Assembly (NCBI GenBank): GCA_025360985.1
Contig: JANYBA010000339.1
Span: 1 to 13,240 of the forward strand
Origin: Gammaproteobacteria bacterium
Lineage (GTDB): Bacteria; Pseudomonadota; Gammaproteobacteria; Xanthomonadales; Xanthomonadaceae
DNA: 13,240 bases
Reading direction: 5' to 3'
Translations under genes and position numbers: made by a program
The notes under the pieces: model-generated
Databases searched by the model: none
Told to the model about the DNA's origin: nothing
What the model saw: only the letters and a program-made list of their open reading frames with translations
Shown here: positions 6,321-13,240 of the stretch, one piece after another
Layout of the letters: every line of letters begins with the position of its first letter
Position numbering within the stretch: position 1 is the first letter of the stretch

Positions 6321-7688
6321 ATGCTTACCAAAGTCGTCATCGCCAACCGCGGCGAGATCGCATTGCGCATCCTGCGTGCCTGCCATGCGCTCGGCATCAA
6401 GACCGTCGCGGTGCACTCCACGGTCGATCGCAATCTCAAGCACGTGGCCATGGCCGACGAGTCGGTTTGCATCGGCCCGGCGCCCTCGATCGAGAGCTAC
6501 CTCAACATCCCGGCGATCATCGCCGCGGCCGAAGTCACCAACGCCCAAGCCATCCACCCCGGCTACGGCTTCCTGTCGGAGAACGCCGATTTCGCCGAAC
6601 GCGTGGAGTCCTCCGGCTTCGTGTTCATTGGCCCGACCGCCAACGTGATCCGGATGATGGGCGACAAGGTCGAGGCCATCAATGCGATGAAGGCCGCGGG
6701 TGTGCCCTGCGTGCCCGGCTCCGGCGGCCCGCTCGGCGACGATGCGGCCGAGAACCTGCGCGTCGCCAGGGAGATCGGCTACCCGGTGATCATCAAGGCC
6801 GCCGGCGGCGGCGGCGGCCGCGGCATGCGCGTGGTCCGCGAAGAGGGCGCGCTGCAGTCTTCCATCGCCACGACCAAGGCCGAAGCCAAGGCCGCGTTCT
6901 CCAACGACATGGTCTACATGGAGAAATTCCTGGAGAACCCGCGCCACGTCGAGATCCAGGTGCTGTCCGACGGCCAGGGCAACGCCATCCACCTGGGCGA
7001 ACGCGACTGCTCGATGCAGCGCCGCCACCAGAAAGTCGTCGAGGAAGCGCCCGCGCCCGGGATCACGCCCAAGCAGCGTGCGAAGATCGGCGCGGTCTGC
7101 GTCGACGCCTGCATCCGGATCGGCTACCGCGGCGCCGGCACCTTCGAATTCCTGTTCGAGGACGGCCGCTTCTACTTCATCGAGATGAACACCCGCATCC
7201 AGGTCGAACACCCGGTCACCGAACTGGTCACCGGCGTCGACCTCGTGCGCGAGCAATTGCTGATCGCCTCGGGCGAGAAGCTCAAGCTCAAGCAGGAGGA
7301 CATCGTCATCCGCGGCCACGCGATCGAGTGCCGGATCAACGCCGAAGACCCGGAGACCTTCCTGCCCTGCCCCGGCCTGATCAAGCATTTCCACGCGCCG
7401 GGCGGCCCGGGCGTGCGCGTGGATTCGCATATCTACGAAGGCTACAAGGTGCCGCCTAACTACGATTCGATGATCGGAAAACTCATCGTGCACGGCAACA
7501 CCCGCGCCCAGGCGATTTCGCGGATGAAGGTGGCGCTGAGCGAGATGGTGGTCGACGGCATCAAGACCAACGTGCCGCTGCAGAGCCGGATCATGGCCGA
7601 CATCGGCTTCCAGGCCGGCGGCACCAATATCCACTACCTCGAGAAGAGGTTGCAGGAACGGAAAGAGAAGGCGATCGGGCTCGGTTAG
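6321..7688 (+). CDS. accC: Biotin carboxylase subunit of acetyl-CoA carboxylase
   Basis: AccC carboxylates the biotin on BCCP using ATP and bicarbonate. The 455-residue product is close to the E. coli length (449). An N-terminal pre-ATP-grasp domain ([17 protein letters not shown], then [10 protein letters not shown] at 79-88) leads into the ATP-grasp region with Lys116, Lys159 and the glycine-rich loop AGGGGGRGM (161-169). The metal and bicarbonate site follows in [16 protein letters not shown], including the catalytic arginine. The C-terminal domain has [14 protein letters not shown]. The ATG at 6321 is served by GAGG (6309-6312), which overlaps the TGA of accB, so the two subunits are translationally coupled. 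There are no anomalies. The stop is TAG at 7686-7688. Confidence 0.98.
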   Translation: MLTKVVIANRGEIALRILRACHALGIKTVAVHSTVDRNLKHVAMADESVCIGPAPSIESYLNIPAIIAAAEVTNAQAIHPGYGFLSENADFAERVESSGFVFIGPTANVIRMMGDKVEAINAMKAAGVPCVPGSGGPLGDDAAENLRVAREIGYPVIIKAAGGGGGRGMRVVREEGALQSSIATTKAEAKAAFSNDMVYMEKFLENPRHVEIQVLSDGQGNAIHLGERDCSMQRRHQKVVEEAPAPGITPKQRAKIGAVCVDACIRIGYRGAGTFEFLFEDGRFYFIEMNTRIQVEHPVTELVTGVDLVREQLLIASGEKLKLKQEDIVIRGHAIECRINAEDPETFLPCPGLIKHFHAPGGPGVRVDSHIYEGYKVPPNYDSMIGKLIVHGNTRAQAISRMKVALSEMVVDGIKTNVPLQSRIMADIGFQAGGTNIHYLEKRLQERKEKAIGLG

Positions 7689-7730
7689 CCCTCCCGATTA
7701 TCGGGACCTCGGAACTTCCAGGAGATGACC

Positions 7731-8198
7731 ATGGAAACGTCGCCCGCCGAATCAGTGCGCAGCGCGATCTTCACGCACACGCCGCATCCGCACATCGCCC
7801 GGCGCAGGCAGCACGCGCCCAAGGTCGCCGCCGCGCCAACCGGCTTCATCCAGCGCTTCAACACGGCGCTGGGAGTCAGGATCACCGAGGCGGTCGGCAC
7901 CATGTGGTGCGCCTACCTGTTCGCGGCGCTGGCCCTGGTCAGCCTGCCGCAAGCGATCAACGGCGGCACCGCGACCCTGGTCGCCTGGATCGCCCAGACC
8001 TTCATCCAGCTGGTCCTGCTGTCGATCATCATGGTCGGCCAGAAGATCGCCGGCGAAGCGACCGACAAGCGCGCCATCGAGACCTACAACGATGCCGAGG
8101 CGGTCCTGCACGAGGCCTTGCAGATCCAGCAGCACTTGGCGGCGCAGGATGCGATCCTGACGAAGCTGGCCGAGGCGTTGAACGCGCGGCAGCCTTAG
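7731..8198 (+). CDS. Small two-helix membrane protein of unknown function
   Basis: I do not recognise this 155-residue protein with certainty. Residues 1-50 are polar, rich in Arg/His/Pro and probably cytoplasmic. Two membrane segments follow (about 57-73, MWCAYLFAALALVSLP, and 84-103, AWIAQTFIQLVLLSIIMVGQ). A C-terminal helical, charged stretch (DKRAIETYNDAEAVLHEALQ, then IQQHLAAQDAILTKL) could form a coiled coil. The overall plan of two helices, Gln near the end of helix 2, then an acidic/amphipathic helix recalls DUF1003-type membrane proteins, but this is only a resemblance. ATG 7731 is preferred because AGGAG lies six bases upstream, while the in-frame ATG at 7725 touches that site. It lies 42 bp after accC and ends at a strong hairpin terminator, so it may be the last cistron of the aroQ-acc operon. 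Confidence 0.8.
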   Translation: METSPAESVRSAIFTHTPHPHIARRRQHAPKVAAAPTGFIQRFNTALGVRITEAVGTMWCAYLFAALALVSLPQAINGGTATLVAWIAQTFIQLVLLSIIMVGQKIAGEATDKRAIETYNDAEAVLHEALQIQQHLAAQDAILTKLAEALNARQP

Positions 8199-8206
8199 CC
8201 CCACGA

Positions 8207-8240
8207 AACAAGAAAGGCGCCTCGCGGCGCCCTTCTTGTT
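8207..8240. terminator. Bidirectional intrinsic terminator hairpin
   Basis: AACAAGAA, A, GGCGCC (8207-8221) pairs with GGCGCC, C, TTCTTGTT (8226-8240) around the tetraloop TCGC. This is 14 pairs with one A-C mismatch. The GC-rich head sits on an A-rich/T-rich foot in both directions. It can thus end transcription of the plus-strand membrane-protein gene and of the minus-strand secreted-protein gene that converge here. Confidence 0.8.
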
Positions 8241-8241
8241 A

Positions 8242-8257
8242 TTCGCCTCGCGGCGAA
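8242..8257. repeat. Second hairpin repeating the terminator head sequence
   Basis: TTCGCC (8242-8247), loop TCGC and GGCGAA (8252-8257) form a 6-bp stem starting two bases after the first hairpin. Both hairpins share the core GCCTCGCGGCG, suggesting a small duplication. It lies just three bases before the stop of the minus-strand gene and may be part of the terminator pair. Confidence 0.55.
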
Positions 8258-8260
8258 CGA

Positions 8261-8611
8261 TTACTTGATTTGGCAAGTAAGCGTGGCGTTGCCTTCCGAG
8301 TCGATCACTTCCATCGACCGCGTGGTGAGCAGGTACTGGGTGCCGTCCCAAACCGAACATGAAAATCCCGAAAACCGGATAGCCTTGCCGGAATCGTTGG
8401 CGGTCGTGCCGATGCATTTGGTCAGGCCCTTGCCGCCGGAGTTGAAGACGCGATGATTTTCGGTCGATGAAGCGCCGACATTGCCGGTCTGATCCAACAT
8501 GGAGCAACCATCGTTATCGATCACGACAGCACCGAGAGCCATCGCCGAAGAGCTTGCCGCCATTGCCATGACCGCAGAAATCGCCAAGCCAGTGAAAATA
8601 TTCTTGTTCAT
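8261..8611 (-). CDS. Small secreted four-cysteine protein, unknown function
   Basis: I do not recognise this 116-residue protein. A clear signal peptide (1-25: Lys at position 3, hydrophobic core IFTGLAISAVMAMA, cleavage after SSAMA) indicates export. The mature part (~91 residues) is Gly/Ser/Thr-rich and has four cysteines (Cys36, Cys66, Cys85, Cys113), enough for two disulfides in the periplasm or outside. Motifs such as DNDGCSMLDQTGNV, FSGFSCSVWDGTQYLL and a final LTCQIK suggest a compact beta-rich domain. Base composition is visibly less GC-rich than in the flanking housekeeping genes. AGGGAAG lies a short way before the ATG at 8611, and a TTGACA on this strand (8692-8687) could be a -35, without a convincing -10. 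The gene stands alone, convergent with the upstream membrane-protein gene, behind a shared terminator. Confidence 0.75.
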   Translation of the reverse strand: MNKNIFTGLAISAVMAMAASSSAMALGAVVIDNDGCSMLDQTGNVGASSTENHRVFNSGGKGLTKCIGTTANDSGKAIRFSGFSCSVWDGTQYLLTTRSMEVIDSEGNATLTCQIK

Positions 8612-8764
8612 GAGTTCGCTTCCCTAGGATAAGATTCGGCCCACAGAGACATGGCCGGACTCGAACGCTACTCCTCTGAATGGCTGTGTCAATGCACGTA
8701 GATTCCCGCAACATCCGGCCACGATTCGATTTTGGGTGGCTGCTTACCATTTAGGCGACCTAAT

Positions 8765-9367
8765 ATGAAGAATACCCTCGTGCAATTCCTGACCCTGGTG
8801 ATCCTGGCCTTGGTCGTGCTGTTGGCCAAGACTTTGTGGTGGCCGTCGACGTCGCCCGCCGCCAACAATTCAATAACAACTGCCAGTGCGGCGGCGACCG
8901 CGCCCGGCGCGGCCACTGCCAGTAATGGCGCGCCATTGCCTGCCGAGCTCGCGAGCGTTGCCACCGTCGGCGTTGCGGCGTCGGCCGATGAGCACGGCCA
9001 CAGCCCGGTCAAACTCGACGAGGCGACGAAAGAAAAGATCGCCTTGTCGGAATCGACCTGGGTCGGTACCTGGGGCCGGCAATTTCCGGATCCCAATAGC
9101 ATCGACATGGACATGAGCCAGTTGGGCAAGCCCGGTGGCAAGGCGGTCCCGATTCCGTACGTGGCGCCTGCCCCGCTCAAGCCTGGCATGTTCATCACCA
9201 ATGGCAACGGCTCGCTCAGCACCGTCTACGACGACATGATCGTCTTGCCTGATGGTAGCCGGGCGAAAATCGACAACGCCAAGATCGTCGACAAAGACGG
9301 CAGCTTGCTGGGCGTGCGCATCGGCAACGAGATCCTCTGGACCGACGGCAGCAAGTCGAGCTATTGA
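8765..9367 (+). CDS. Membrane-anchored protein of unknown function, cotranscribed with prmA
   Basis: This 200-residue product matches no family I recognise. One membrane segment (about 5-21, LVQFLTLVILALVVLLA) is followed by a low-complexity Ala/Ser/Thr linker (~28-75) and a globular part (~78-200). That layout suggests an inner-membrane anchor with the body in the periplasm. The C-terminal third has regular glycine/aspartate turns (VLPDGSRAKIDNAKIVDKDG, then RIGNEILWTDG), compatible with small beta-hairpins. There are no cysteines. The ATG at 8765 directly precedes the membrane segment; a weak AGGCG lies upstream. An in-frame TTG at 8732 is possible but less likely. Its TGA abuts the ATG of prmA with no spacing, so the genes are very probably cotranscribed and translationally coupled. 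Confidence 0.78.
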   Translation: MKNTLVQFLTLVILALVVLLAKTLWWPSTSPAANNSITTASAAATAPGAATASNGAPLPAELASVATVGVAASADEHGHSPVKLDEATKEKIALSESTWVGTWGRQFPDPNSIDMDMSQLGKPGGKAVPIPYVAPAPLKPGMFITNGNGSLSTVYDDMIVLPDGSRAKIDNAKIVDKDGSLLGVRIGNEILWTDGSKSSY

Positions 9368-10282
9368 ATGCCCTGGCTTGAACTCTCCCTGCGCTGCCGC
9401 GCCGCCGACGAAGCGCGACTGGAAACGGCGCTGGAAGACCTGGGCGCGCTGTCGGTATCGCTATTGGATGCGGCCGACGCGGAAAACGAAATGGCGATCC
9501 TCGAGCCCGGCGTCGGCGAAACGCCGTTGTGGCCGGAAGTGACGATGCTGGCGCTGTTCGAGCACGGCACCCACGAAGCCTTGTTGCTGCACGCACTGGA
9601 AGCGTTCGACGACCGGATCGACCTCGGCGCGGCGACGTTTCGCGTGGTCGAGGACCAGGACTGGGAACGCGCCTGGATGGACCAATACGCGCCCATGAAA
9701 TTCGGCGCGCGCACCTGGATCGTGCCCTGGAACATGGACGCTCCAGCGGCGGCGGCCAACGGCGCGGTCGTTCGGCTCGATCCGGGACTGGCGTTCGGCT
9801 CGGGCACCCATCCGACCACGGCACTGTGCCTGCAATGGCTCGATGCGCTCGACCTGCGCGGCAAGGCCGTGCTCGATTTCGGTTGCGGTTCGGGCATCCT
9901 CGCGCTGGCCGCGCTCAAACTCGGCGCCGCGCGCGCGGTCGCGGTGGACAACGATCCGCAAGCCTTGGCGGCGACGCGCGACAATGCCGATCGCAATGGC
10001 GTCGGCGACCAACTCACCGTGTACGCGTCCAATTCCGAAGCCGCCGCCACCTATCCGGTCGTCGTCGCCAACATCCTTGCCGTGGCGCTCGATTCGCTCG
10101 CCGACACGCTGGCAGCGCGCGTCGCGCCCGGCGGCGCGATCGCACTTTCGGGCATCCTGCACGGCCAGGAAGACGCGCTCGTCGCGCGCTACTCGCCCTG
10201 GTTCGATGCGCTTGAATGCGCGCGCCTGGACGACTGGATGCGCATTGCCGGCCGACGTCGAATGGACGGGTGCCGTGGCTGA
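9368..10282 (+). CDS. prmA: Ribosomal protein L11 methyltransferase
   Basis: PrmA methylates ribosomal protein L11 with S-adenosylmethionine in the cytosol. The 304-residue product is slightly longer than E. coli PrmA (293). The N-terminal substrate-recognition domain starts [20 protein letters not shown] linker contains [20 protein letters not shown] (98-117). The Rossmann-type methyltransferase domain has [15 protein letters not shown] (137-151), motif [21 protein letters not shown] (168-187), AVDNDP (192-197) and the post-II motif VVVANILA (231-238). The family end (WMRIAGRRR) is followed by a short extra tail, MDGCRG, where the reading frame overlaps the next gene by 8 bp. Its ATG touches the stop of the preceding anchored protein. 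Confidence 0.97.
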   Translation: MPWLELSLRCRAADEARLETALEDLGALSVSLLDAADAENEMAILEPGVGETPLWPEVTMLALFEHGTHEALLLHALEAFDDRIDLGAATFRVVEDQDWERAWMDQYAPMKFGARTWIVPWNMDAPAAAANGAVVRLDPGLAFGSGTHPTTALCLQWLDALDLRGKAVLDFGCGSGILALAALKLGAARAVAVDNDPQALAATRDNADRNGVGDQLTVYASNSEAAATYPVVVANILAVALDSLADTLAARVAPGGAIALSGILHGQEDALVARYSPWFDALECARLDDWMRIAGRRRMDGCRG

Positions 10283-10790
10283 GGCCAACCCCGATTTCCT
10301 CCAAGCGCCAGATGCGCCCGCGCGCCGCTGGCCCTGGCACTGGCTGATCGTTCCATTGCTGGTGGCTTCGCTGGCTCTGGAGGTCGCGGTCGCCGATCGC
10401 GCGCGCTGGGCGGCCGATCCGGCCCTGCGGCCGCGAATGGAGCAGCTGTGCGCCATGCTGCGCTGCAGCCTGCCGTCCTGGCGGGAGCCGGGCGCATTCC
10501 ATATCACGTCGCGGGAAATCCGCCCGCATCCGTCCGCGTCCGGCGTCTTGCTGGTGACCGCGAGTTTCCGCAACGACGCCGCCTTCGCCCAGGATTGGCC
10601 GCGACTGCAATTGTCACTGTCGGACCTCGACGGCCAGTCGCTGGGCCTGCGCCGATTCACGCCGCGCGAATACCTGGGCAGCGCGCCGGCGACCCGCCTG
10701 ATCGGCCCGGGGCAGTCGGCCAGCATCACCCTGGAGATCCTCGACCCGGGCAAGCGCGCCGTCGCCTTCAGTTTCGATTTCCTCGAATAA
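10275..10790 (+). CDS. DUF3426 membrane protein lacking the usual zinc ribbon
   Basis: The 171-residue product has one membrane segment (about 21-40, [20 protein letters not shown]) and then the DUF3426 body. That body includes [20 protein letters not shown] with two cysteines (59, 64), [31 protein letters not shown] and [14 protein letters not shown]. Many family members carry an N-terminal Cys-x2-Cys zinc ribbon (MJ0042 type) before the membrane helix. Here only about 20 residues precede the helix and none is cysteine. The GTG at 10275 overlaps the end of prmA by 8 bp; I saw no better in-frame start. Position between prmA and fis is what I expect for this family in Lysobacterales. The body probably lies in the periplasm; its function is unknown. 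Confidence 0.85.
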   Translation: MAEANPDFLQAPDAPARRWPWHWLIVPLLVASLALEVAVADRARWAADPALRPRMEQLCAMLRCSLPSWREPGAFHITSREIRPHPSASGVLLVTASFRNDAAFAQDWPRLQLSLSDLDGQSLGLRRFTPREYLGSAPATRLIGPGQSASITLEILDPGKRAVAFSFDFLE

Positions 10791-10877
10791 CGCCGGCATT
10801 GCAATTTTTCGCGCCGGCGATGGCGCGCGTGCATCGGCGGCGCTAGACTGCCCCTCCCGCGCCCTCCCGACCTCGCC

Positions 10878-11153
10878 GTGAACTCCCCCGCCAGCCTGCG
10901 CGCCGAACCCGCTCCAACCTCGCATCCGCAACCGGCGTTGCGCGATTACGTCGCCAAGGCCGTGCGCCGCTACCTGCTCGACCTCGGCGATTGCGATTCG
11001 CACGAACTGCATGAAATCGTCTTGCGCGAGATCGAAGTGCCGCTGCTGGTGGAAGTCATGCGCCACTGCGAAGGCAACCAGAGCCGGGCCGCGGCCGTAC
11101 TGGGCATCAATCGCGCGACCTTGCGCAAGAAGTTGCGGCAGTACGGTTTGTAG
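10878..11153 (+). CDS. fis: DNA-binding protein Fis
   Basis: Fis is a small dimeric nucleoid protein that bends DNA and adjusts transcription of rRNA, tRNA and many growth-related genes. The product has 91 residues (E. coli 98). The C-terminal helix-turn-helix is unmistakable: [20 protein letters not shown] (63-82), then RKKLRQYGL. The central dimerisation helices are [14 protein letters not shown] and [19 protein letters not shown]. The start is a GTG at 10878 without a strong ribosome site; no in-frame ATG exists before residue 61, so GTG is the best choice. It follows the DUF3426 gene by 87 bp. Its TAG stop (11151-11153) lies inside the first arm of a REP-like palindrome. Confidence 0.93.
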   Translation: MNSPASLRAEPAPTSHPQPALRDYVAKAVRRYLLDLGDCDSHELHEIVLREIEVPLLVEVMRHCEGNQSRAAAVLGINRATLRKKLRQYGL

Positions 11154-11200
11154 GAGGGCCCTCTGGGCCCGAATTTTTCGGCCGCAGAGCGGCCTCCTAC
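11150..11200 (+). repeat. REP-like palindrome between fis and purH
   Basis: Arms 11150-11173 and 11177-11200 are inverted repeats of 24 nt matching at 20 positions, around a TTT loop. The outermost 8 bp, GTAGGAGG and CCTCCTAC, are perfect. The 5' GTAG is the hallmark of REP/SMAG-type elements seen in Pseudomonas and Stenotrophomonas. The left arm supplies the stop codon of fis. In the RNA it would form a long stem able to protect the fis 3' end or act as a weak terminator before the purH promoter. Confidence 0.8.
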
Positions 11201-11211
11201 GAGGGCGGCTG

Positions 11212-11217
11212 TATAAT
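11212..11217 (+). promoter_or_regulatory. Probable purH -10 box
   Basis: A perfect TATAAT lies 24 bp before the purH start, preceded directly by TG. No good -35 is seen 16-18 bp upstream, where the right arm of the REP-like element lies (GCGGCC). A start near 11224 would give a short leader of about 18 nt containing the GGGGGA ribosome site. Confidence 0.55.
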
Positions 11218-11241
11218 TCGCCTCCATCCTTGGGGGACTCC

Positions 11242-12813
11242 ATGCTTGCCGACCGCCTGCCCGCCCGCCGGGCGCTGCTTTCCGTTTCCGACAAGACCGG
11301 CTTGGTCGAACTGGCGCGCGCGCTGGCCGATCTCGGCATCGAACTGTTGTCCACCGGCGGCACCGCCAAGGCATTGCGCGACGCCGGCATCGCCGTGCGC
11401 GATGTCTCGGAAGTCACCGGTTTCCCGGAAATCATGGACGGCCGGGTCAAGACCCTGCATCCGAAAATCCACGGCGGCCTGCTCGGGCGTTCCGGCACCG
11501 ACGACGCGGTGATGGCCGAGCATGGGATCGCCCTGATCGATTTGCTCGTCGTGAACCTCTACCCGTTTGCGGCCACCGTCGCCAAGCCCGGCTGCAGCTA
11601 CGACGACGGCGTCGAGAACATCGACATTGGCGGCCCGGCGATGCTGCGCGCGGCGGCGAAGAACCACGAACGCGTCGGTGTGGTGGTCGATCCGGCCGAT
11701 TACGCCGGCTTGCTCGAATCGCTCGGCCACGGCGGAACAACGCTGGCGCAGCGCCGTGGCTATGCCGCCAAGACTTACGCGCATACCAGCGCCTACGACG
11801 GCCAGATCACCGAATGGCTGTCGCGCCGCGCCACCGATCCGGGCGCGCCGGAAGCCTGGCCGCACAGTTTCCATCCGGCGTTCCAGCTCGCGTCGTCGCT
11901 GCGCTATGGCGAAAACCCGCACCAGCGCGGCGCGCTCTACGTTGAGGCGAACGCGCCGACGGGCATCGTCGCCACCGCGCGATTTCTGCAGGGCAAGGAG
12001 CTGTCCTACAACAACCTCGCCGACGCCGACGCCGCGCTCGAATGCGTCAAAGCCTTCGCCGCACCGGCCTGCGTGATCGTCAAGCACGCCAATCCCTGCG
12101 GCGTCGCCGTCGCCGACGATTTGATGACCGCCTACGATCGCGCCTACGCCGTGGATCCGACCTCGGCCTTCGGCGGGATCATTGCCTTCAACCGGCCGCT
12201 CGATGCCGCCACCGCCGAGGAAATCCTCAAGCGCCAGTTCGTCGAAGTGGTGATCGCCCCGGCGATCGCCGCCGACGCCCTGCCGCACTTCGCCAAGAAA
12301 GCCAATGTCCGCGTACTGGCTTGCGGCGAATTGACATCGGCGGCCGGCACGCTCGAGTTCAAACGCATTGCCGGTGGCCTGCTCGTGCAGGACAGCGACA
12401 CCGACACGCTGGTCGCCGCCGACCTGAAGATCGTCAGCCAACGCGCGCCAACGCCAGGCGAAATGGCCGACCTCCTGTTCGCCTGGAAGGTGGCGATGTA
12501 CGTCAAGTCCAACGCCATCGTCTACGCCCGCGACGCCCAGACCATCGGCATCGGCGCCGGCCAGATGAGCCGTGTGGTGTCGGCCAAGATCGCCGGGCTC
12601 AAGGCCGAGGAGGCCGGGCTGGTCGTGCCCGGCTCGGTGATGGCCAGCGATGCCTTCTTCCCGTTCCGCGATGGCATCGACGCCGCCGCCAAGGCCGGGA
12701 TCGTCGCGGTGATCCAACCGGGCGGCTCCATGCGCGACAACGAAGTCATCGCCGCCGCCGACGAGCACGGCATGGCAATGGTGTTCACTGGCCGCCGGCA
12801 TTTCCGGCATTGA
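11242..12813 (+). CDS. purH: Bifunctional AICAR transformylase / IMP cyclohydrolase
   Basis: PurH carries out the last two steps to IMP in purine synthesis: formylation of AICAR with 10-formyltetrahydrofolate, then ring closure. The 523-residue length fits the family (E. coli 529). The N-terminal cyclohydrolase domain (~1-200) has [29 protein letters not shown] (35-45) and [16 protein letters not shown] (67-82). The transformylase part has [10 protein letters not shown] (219-228), the catalytic Lys-His in VKHANPCGV (Lys281, His282), DPTSAFGG and [14 protein letters not shown], ending GRRHFRH. The ATG at 11242 has GGGGGA upstream. The in-frame open region before it runs antisensibly through fis and is not used. 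purD starts one base after the stop, so the two purine genes are coupled. Confidence 0.98.
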   Translation: MLADRLPARRALLSVSDKTGLVELARALADLGIELLSTGGTAKALRDAGIAVRDVSEVTGFPEIMDGRVKTLHPKIHGGLLGRSGTDDAVMAEHGIALIDLLVVNLYPFAATVAKPGCSYDDGVENIDIGGPAMLRAAAKNHERVGVVVDPADYAGLLESLGHGGTTLAQRRGYAAKTYAHTSAYDGQITEWLSRRATDPGAPEAWPHSFHPAFQLASSLRYGENPHQRGALYVEANAPTGIVATARFLQGKELSYNNLADADAALECVKAFAAPACVIVKHANPCGVAVADDLMTAYDRAYAVDPTSAFGGIIAFNRPLDAATAEEILKRQFVEVVIAPAIAADALPHFAKKANVRVLACGELTSAAGTLEFKRIAGGLLVQDSDTDTLVAADLKIVSQRAPTPGEMADLLFAWKVAMYVKSNAIVYARDAQTIGIGAGQMSRVVSAKIAGLKAEEAGLVVPGSVMASDAFFPFRDGIDAAAKAGIVAVIQPGGSMRDNEVIAAADEHGMAMVFTGRRHFRH

Positions 12814-12814
12814 C

Positions 12815-13240
12815 ATGAAAATCCTGGTGATCGGTTCCGGTGGTCGCGAACACGCCCTGGCCTGGAAGCTGGCGCAGTCGCCGCGCGTGGCCGAGGTGCT
12901 GGTCGCGCCGGGAAACGCCGGCACGGCGCGCGAGCCGCGTTGCCGCAATGTCGACATCAAGGCCACCGACATCGATGCCTTGTTGAACCTGGCCGAAACC
13001 GAAGGCGTGCAGCTGACCGTGGTCGGGCCGGAAGGCCCGCTGGTCGCCGGCGTGGTCGATGCTTTCCGCGCCGCCGGCCAGCGCGTGTTCGGCCCGACCG
13101 CCGCCGCCGCGCAACTGGAGGGCAGCAAGGCGTTCGCGAAGGATTTCCTGGCCCGGCATCGAATTCCGACCGCGTATTACCAGGTCTTCAGCGACGTCGA
13201 ACTGGCGCTCGACCATGTCCGCGACGTCGGCGCGCCGATC
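12815..13240 (+). CDS. purD: Phosphoribosylamine-glycine ligase (GAR synthetase), N-terminal part
   Basis: PurD joins glycine to phosphoribosylamine with ATP, the second step of de novo purine synthesis. The first 142 codons are present, about a third of the ~425-residue family length; the rest lies beyond the window. Motifs are [20 protein letters not shown] at the N-terminus, VAPGNAGTA (30-38), [16 protein letters not shown] (69-84) and [20 protein letters not shown] (101-120), where the ATP-grasp domain begins. The ATG follows the purH TGA by a single base, implying cotranscription and translational coupling. No frameshift is seen in the visible part. Confidence 0.96.
   Translation, partial: MKILVIGSGGREHALAWKLAQSPRVAEVLVAPGNAGTAREPRCRNVDIKATDIDALLNLAETEGVQLTVVGPEGPLVAGVVDAFRAAGQRVFGPTAAAAQLEGSKAFAKDFLARHRIPTAYYQVFSDVELALDHVRDVGAPI

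Noticed and set aside
6300-7634. A long minus-strand open frame opposite accC
   Set aside because: It is antisense to a fully motif-supported accC, rich in Asp/Gly/His/Val as expected of a GC-rich shadow, and contains no family motif.
7693-7705. Short hairpin CCCGA-TTA-TCGGG after accC
   Set aside because: It has a 5-bp stem and no T-run, too weak to support as a terminator before the next gene of the likely operon.
8655-8690. A T-arm-like GTTCGAGTCC on the minus strand hinting at a tRNA
   Set aside because: The bases on either side of the loop do not pair as a T stem and no acceptor, D or anticodon arms can be placed around it.
10791-10827. GC-rich dyads (CGCCGGC with GCCGGCG, and CGCGCC with GGCGCG) around an ATTTTT run after the DUF3426 gene
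   Set aside because: The T-run lies inside the loop rather than after the stem and the two dyads compete, so I do not call a terminator.
10844-10849. TAGACT as a possible -10 for fis
   Set aside because: There is no acceptable -35 at 16-18 bp and only a partial match to TATAAT.
11197-13128. A 643-codon minus-strand open frame opposite purH and purD
   Set aside because: It covers two adjacent well-supported genes on the other strand and has no recognisable domain.

Overview
The window is chromosomal DNA of a GC-rich gammaproteobacterium. Gene content and order (groESL near dsbD, then aroQ-accB-accC, then prmA-DUF3426-fis-purH-purD) most resemble the Lysobacterales (Xanthomonadales: Xanthomonas, Lysobacter and Rhodanobacter relatives). 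This placement rests on remembered synteny and protein motifs, not on a database search. Most of the window is conserved housekeeping sequence with short accessory patches between the blocks.

Layout. On the minus strand at the left edge lie groES and the first 152 codons of groEL (cut by the window edge). Upstream of groES are a CIRCE/HrcA operator and a sigma-32-like promoter. The -35 of that promoter overlaps the stop codon of a 5'-truncated EnvZ-type histidine kinase remnant. Next come a small exported EF-hand protein (+) and a TauE/SafE-type membrane transporter (-), whose 3' ends overlap. Divergent from the transporter is a periplasmic thiol-reduction pair: a long DsbD with two N-terminal alpha domains, and a membrane-anchored TlpA/ResA-like thioredoxin starting two bases after it. 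Then follow aroQ (shikimate pathway), accB-accC (biotin carboxyl carrier and biotin carboxylase) and a small two-helix membrane protein of unknown function, closed by a strong hairpin terminator. An unfamiliar four-cysteine secreted protein (-) and an unfamiliar membrane-anchored protein (+) come next. The latter is fused end to start with prmA, DUF3426, fis, purH and the start of purD.

How the genes work together. DsbD carries electrons from cytosolic thioredoxin across the membrane, and the adjacent TlpA-like protein is a plausible periplasmic recipient. AccB and AccC form the biotin half of acetyl-CoA carboxylase. PurH and PurD belong to de novo purine synthesis. PrmA (L11 methylation) and Fis (nucleoid protein) link this block to translation and growth control.

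The most unusual signal is inside dsbD. A roughly 60-bp palindromic element occurs twice, in frame and in opposite orientation, with a 29-bp core that is a perfect inverted match. The two copies lie exactly in the linkers on either side of the second alpha domain. A different REP-like palindrome supplies the stop codon of fis. The histidine kinase remnant abutting the heat-shock promoter and two unfamiliar exported proteins are further points of interest. I see no CRISPR array, phage, transposase, rRNA or tRNA gene.
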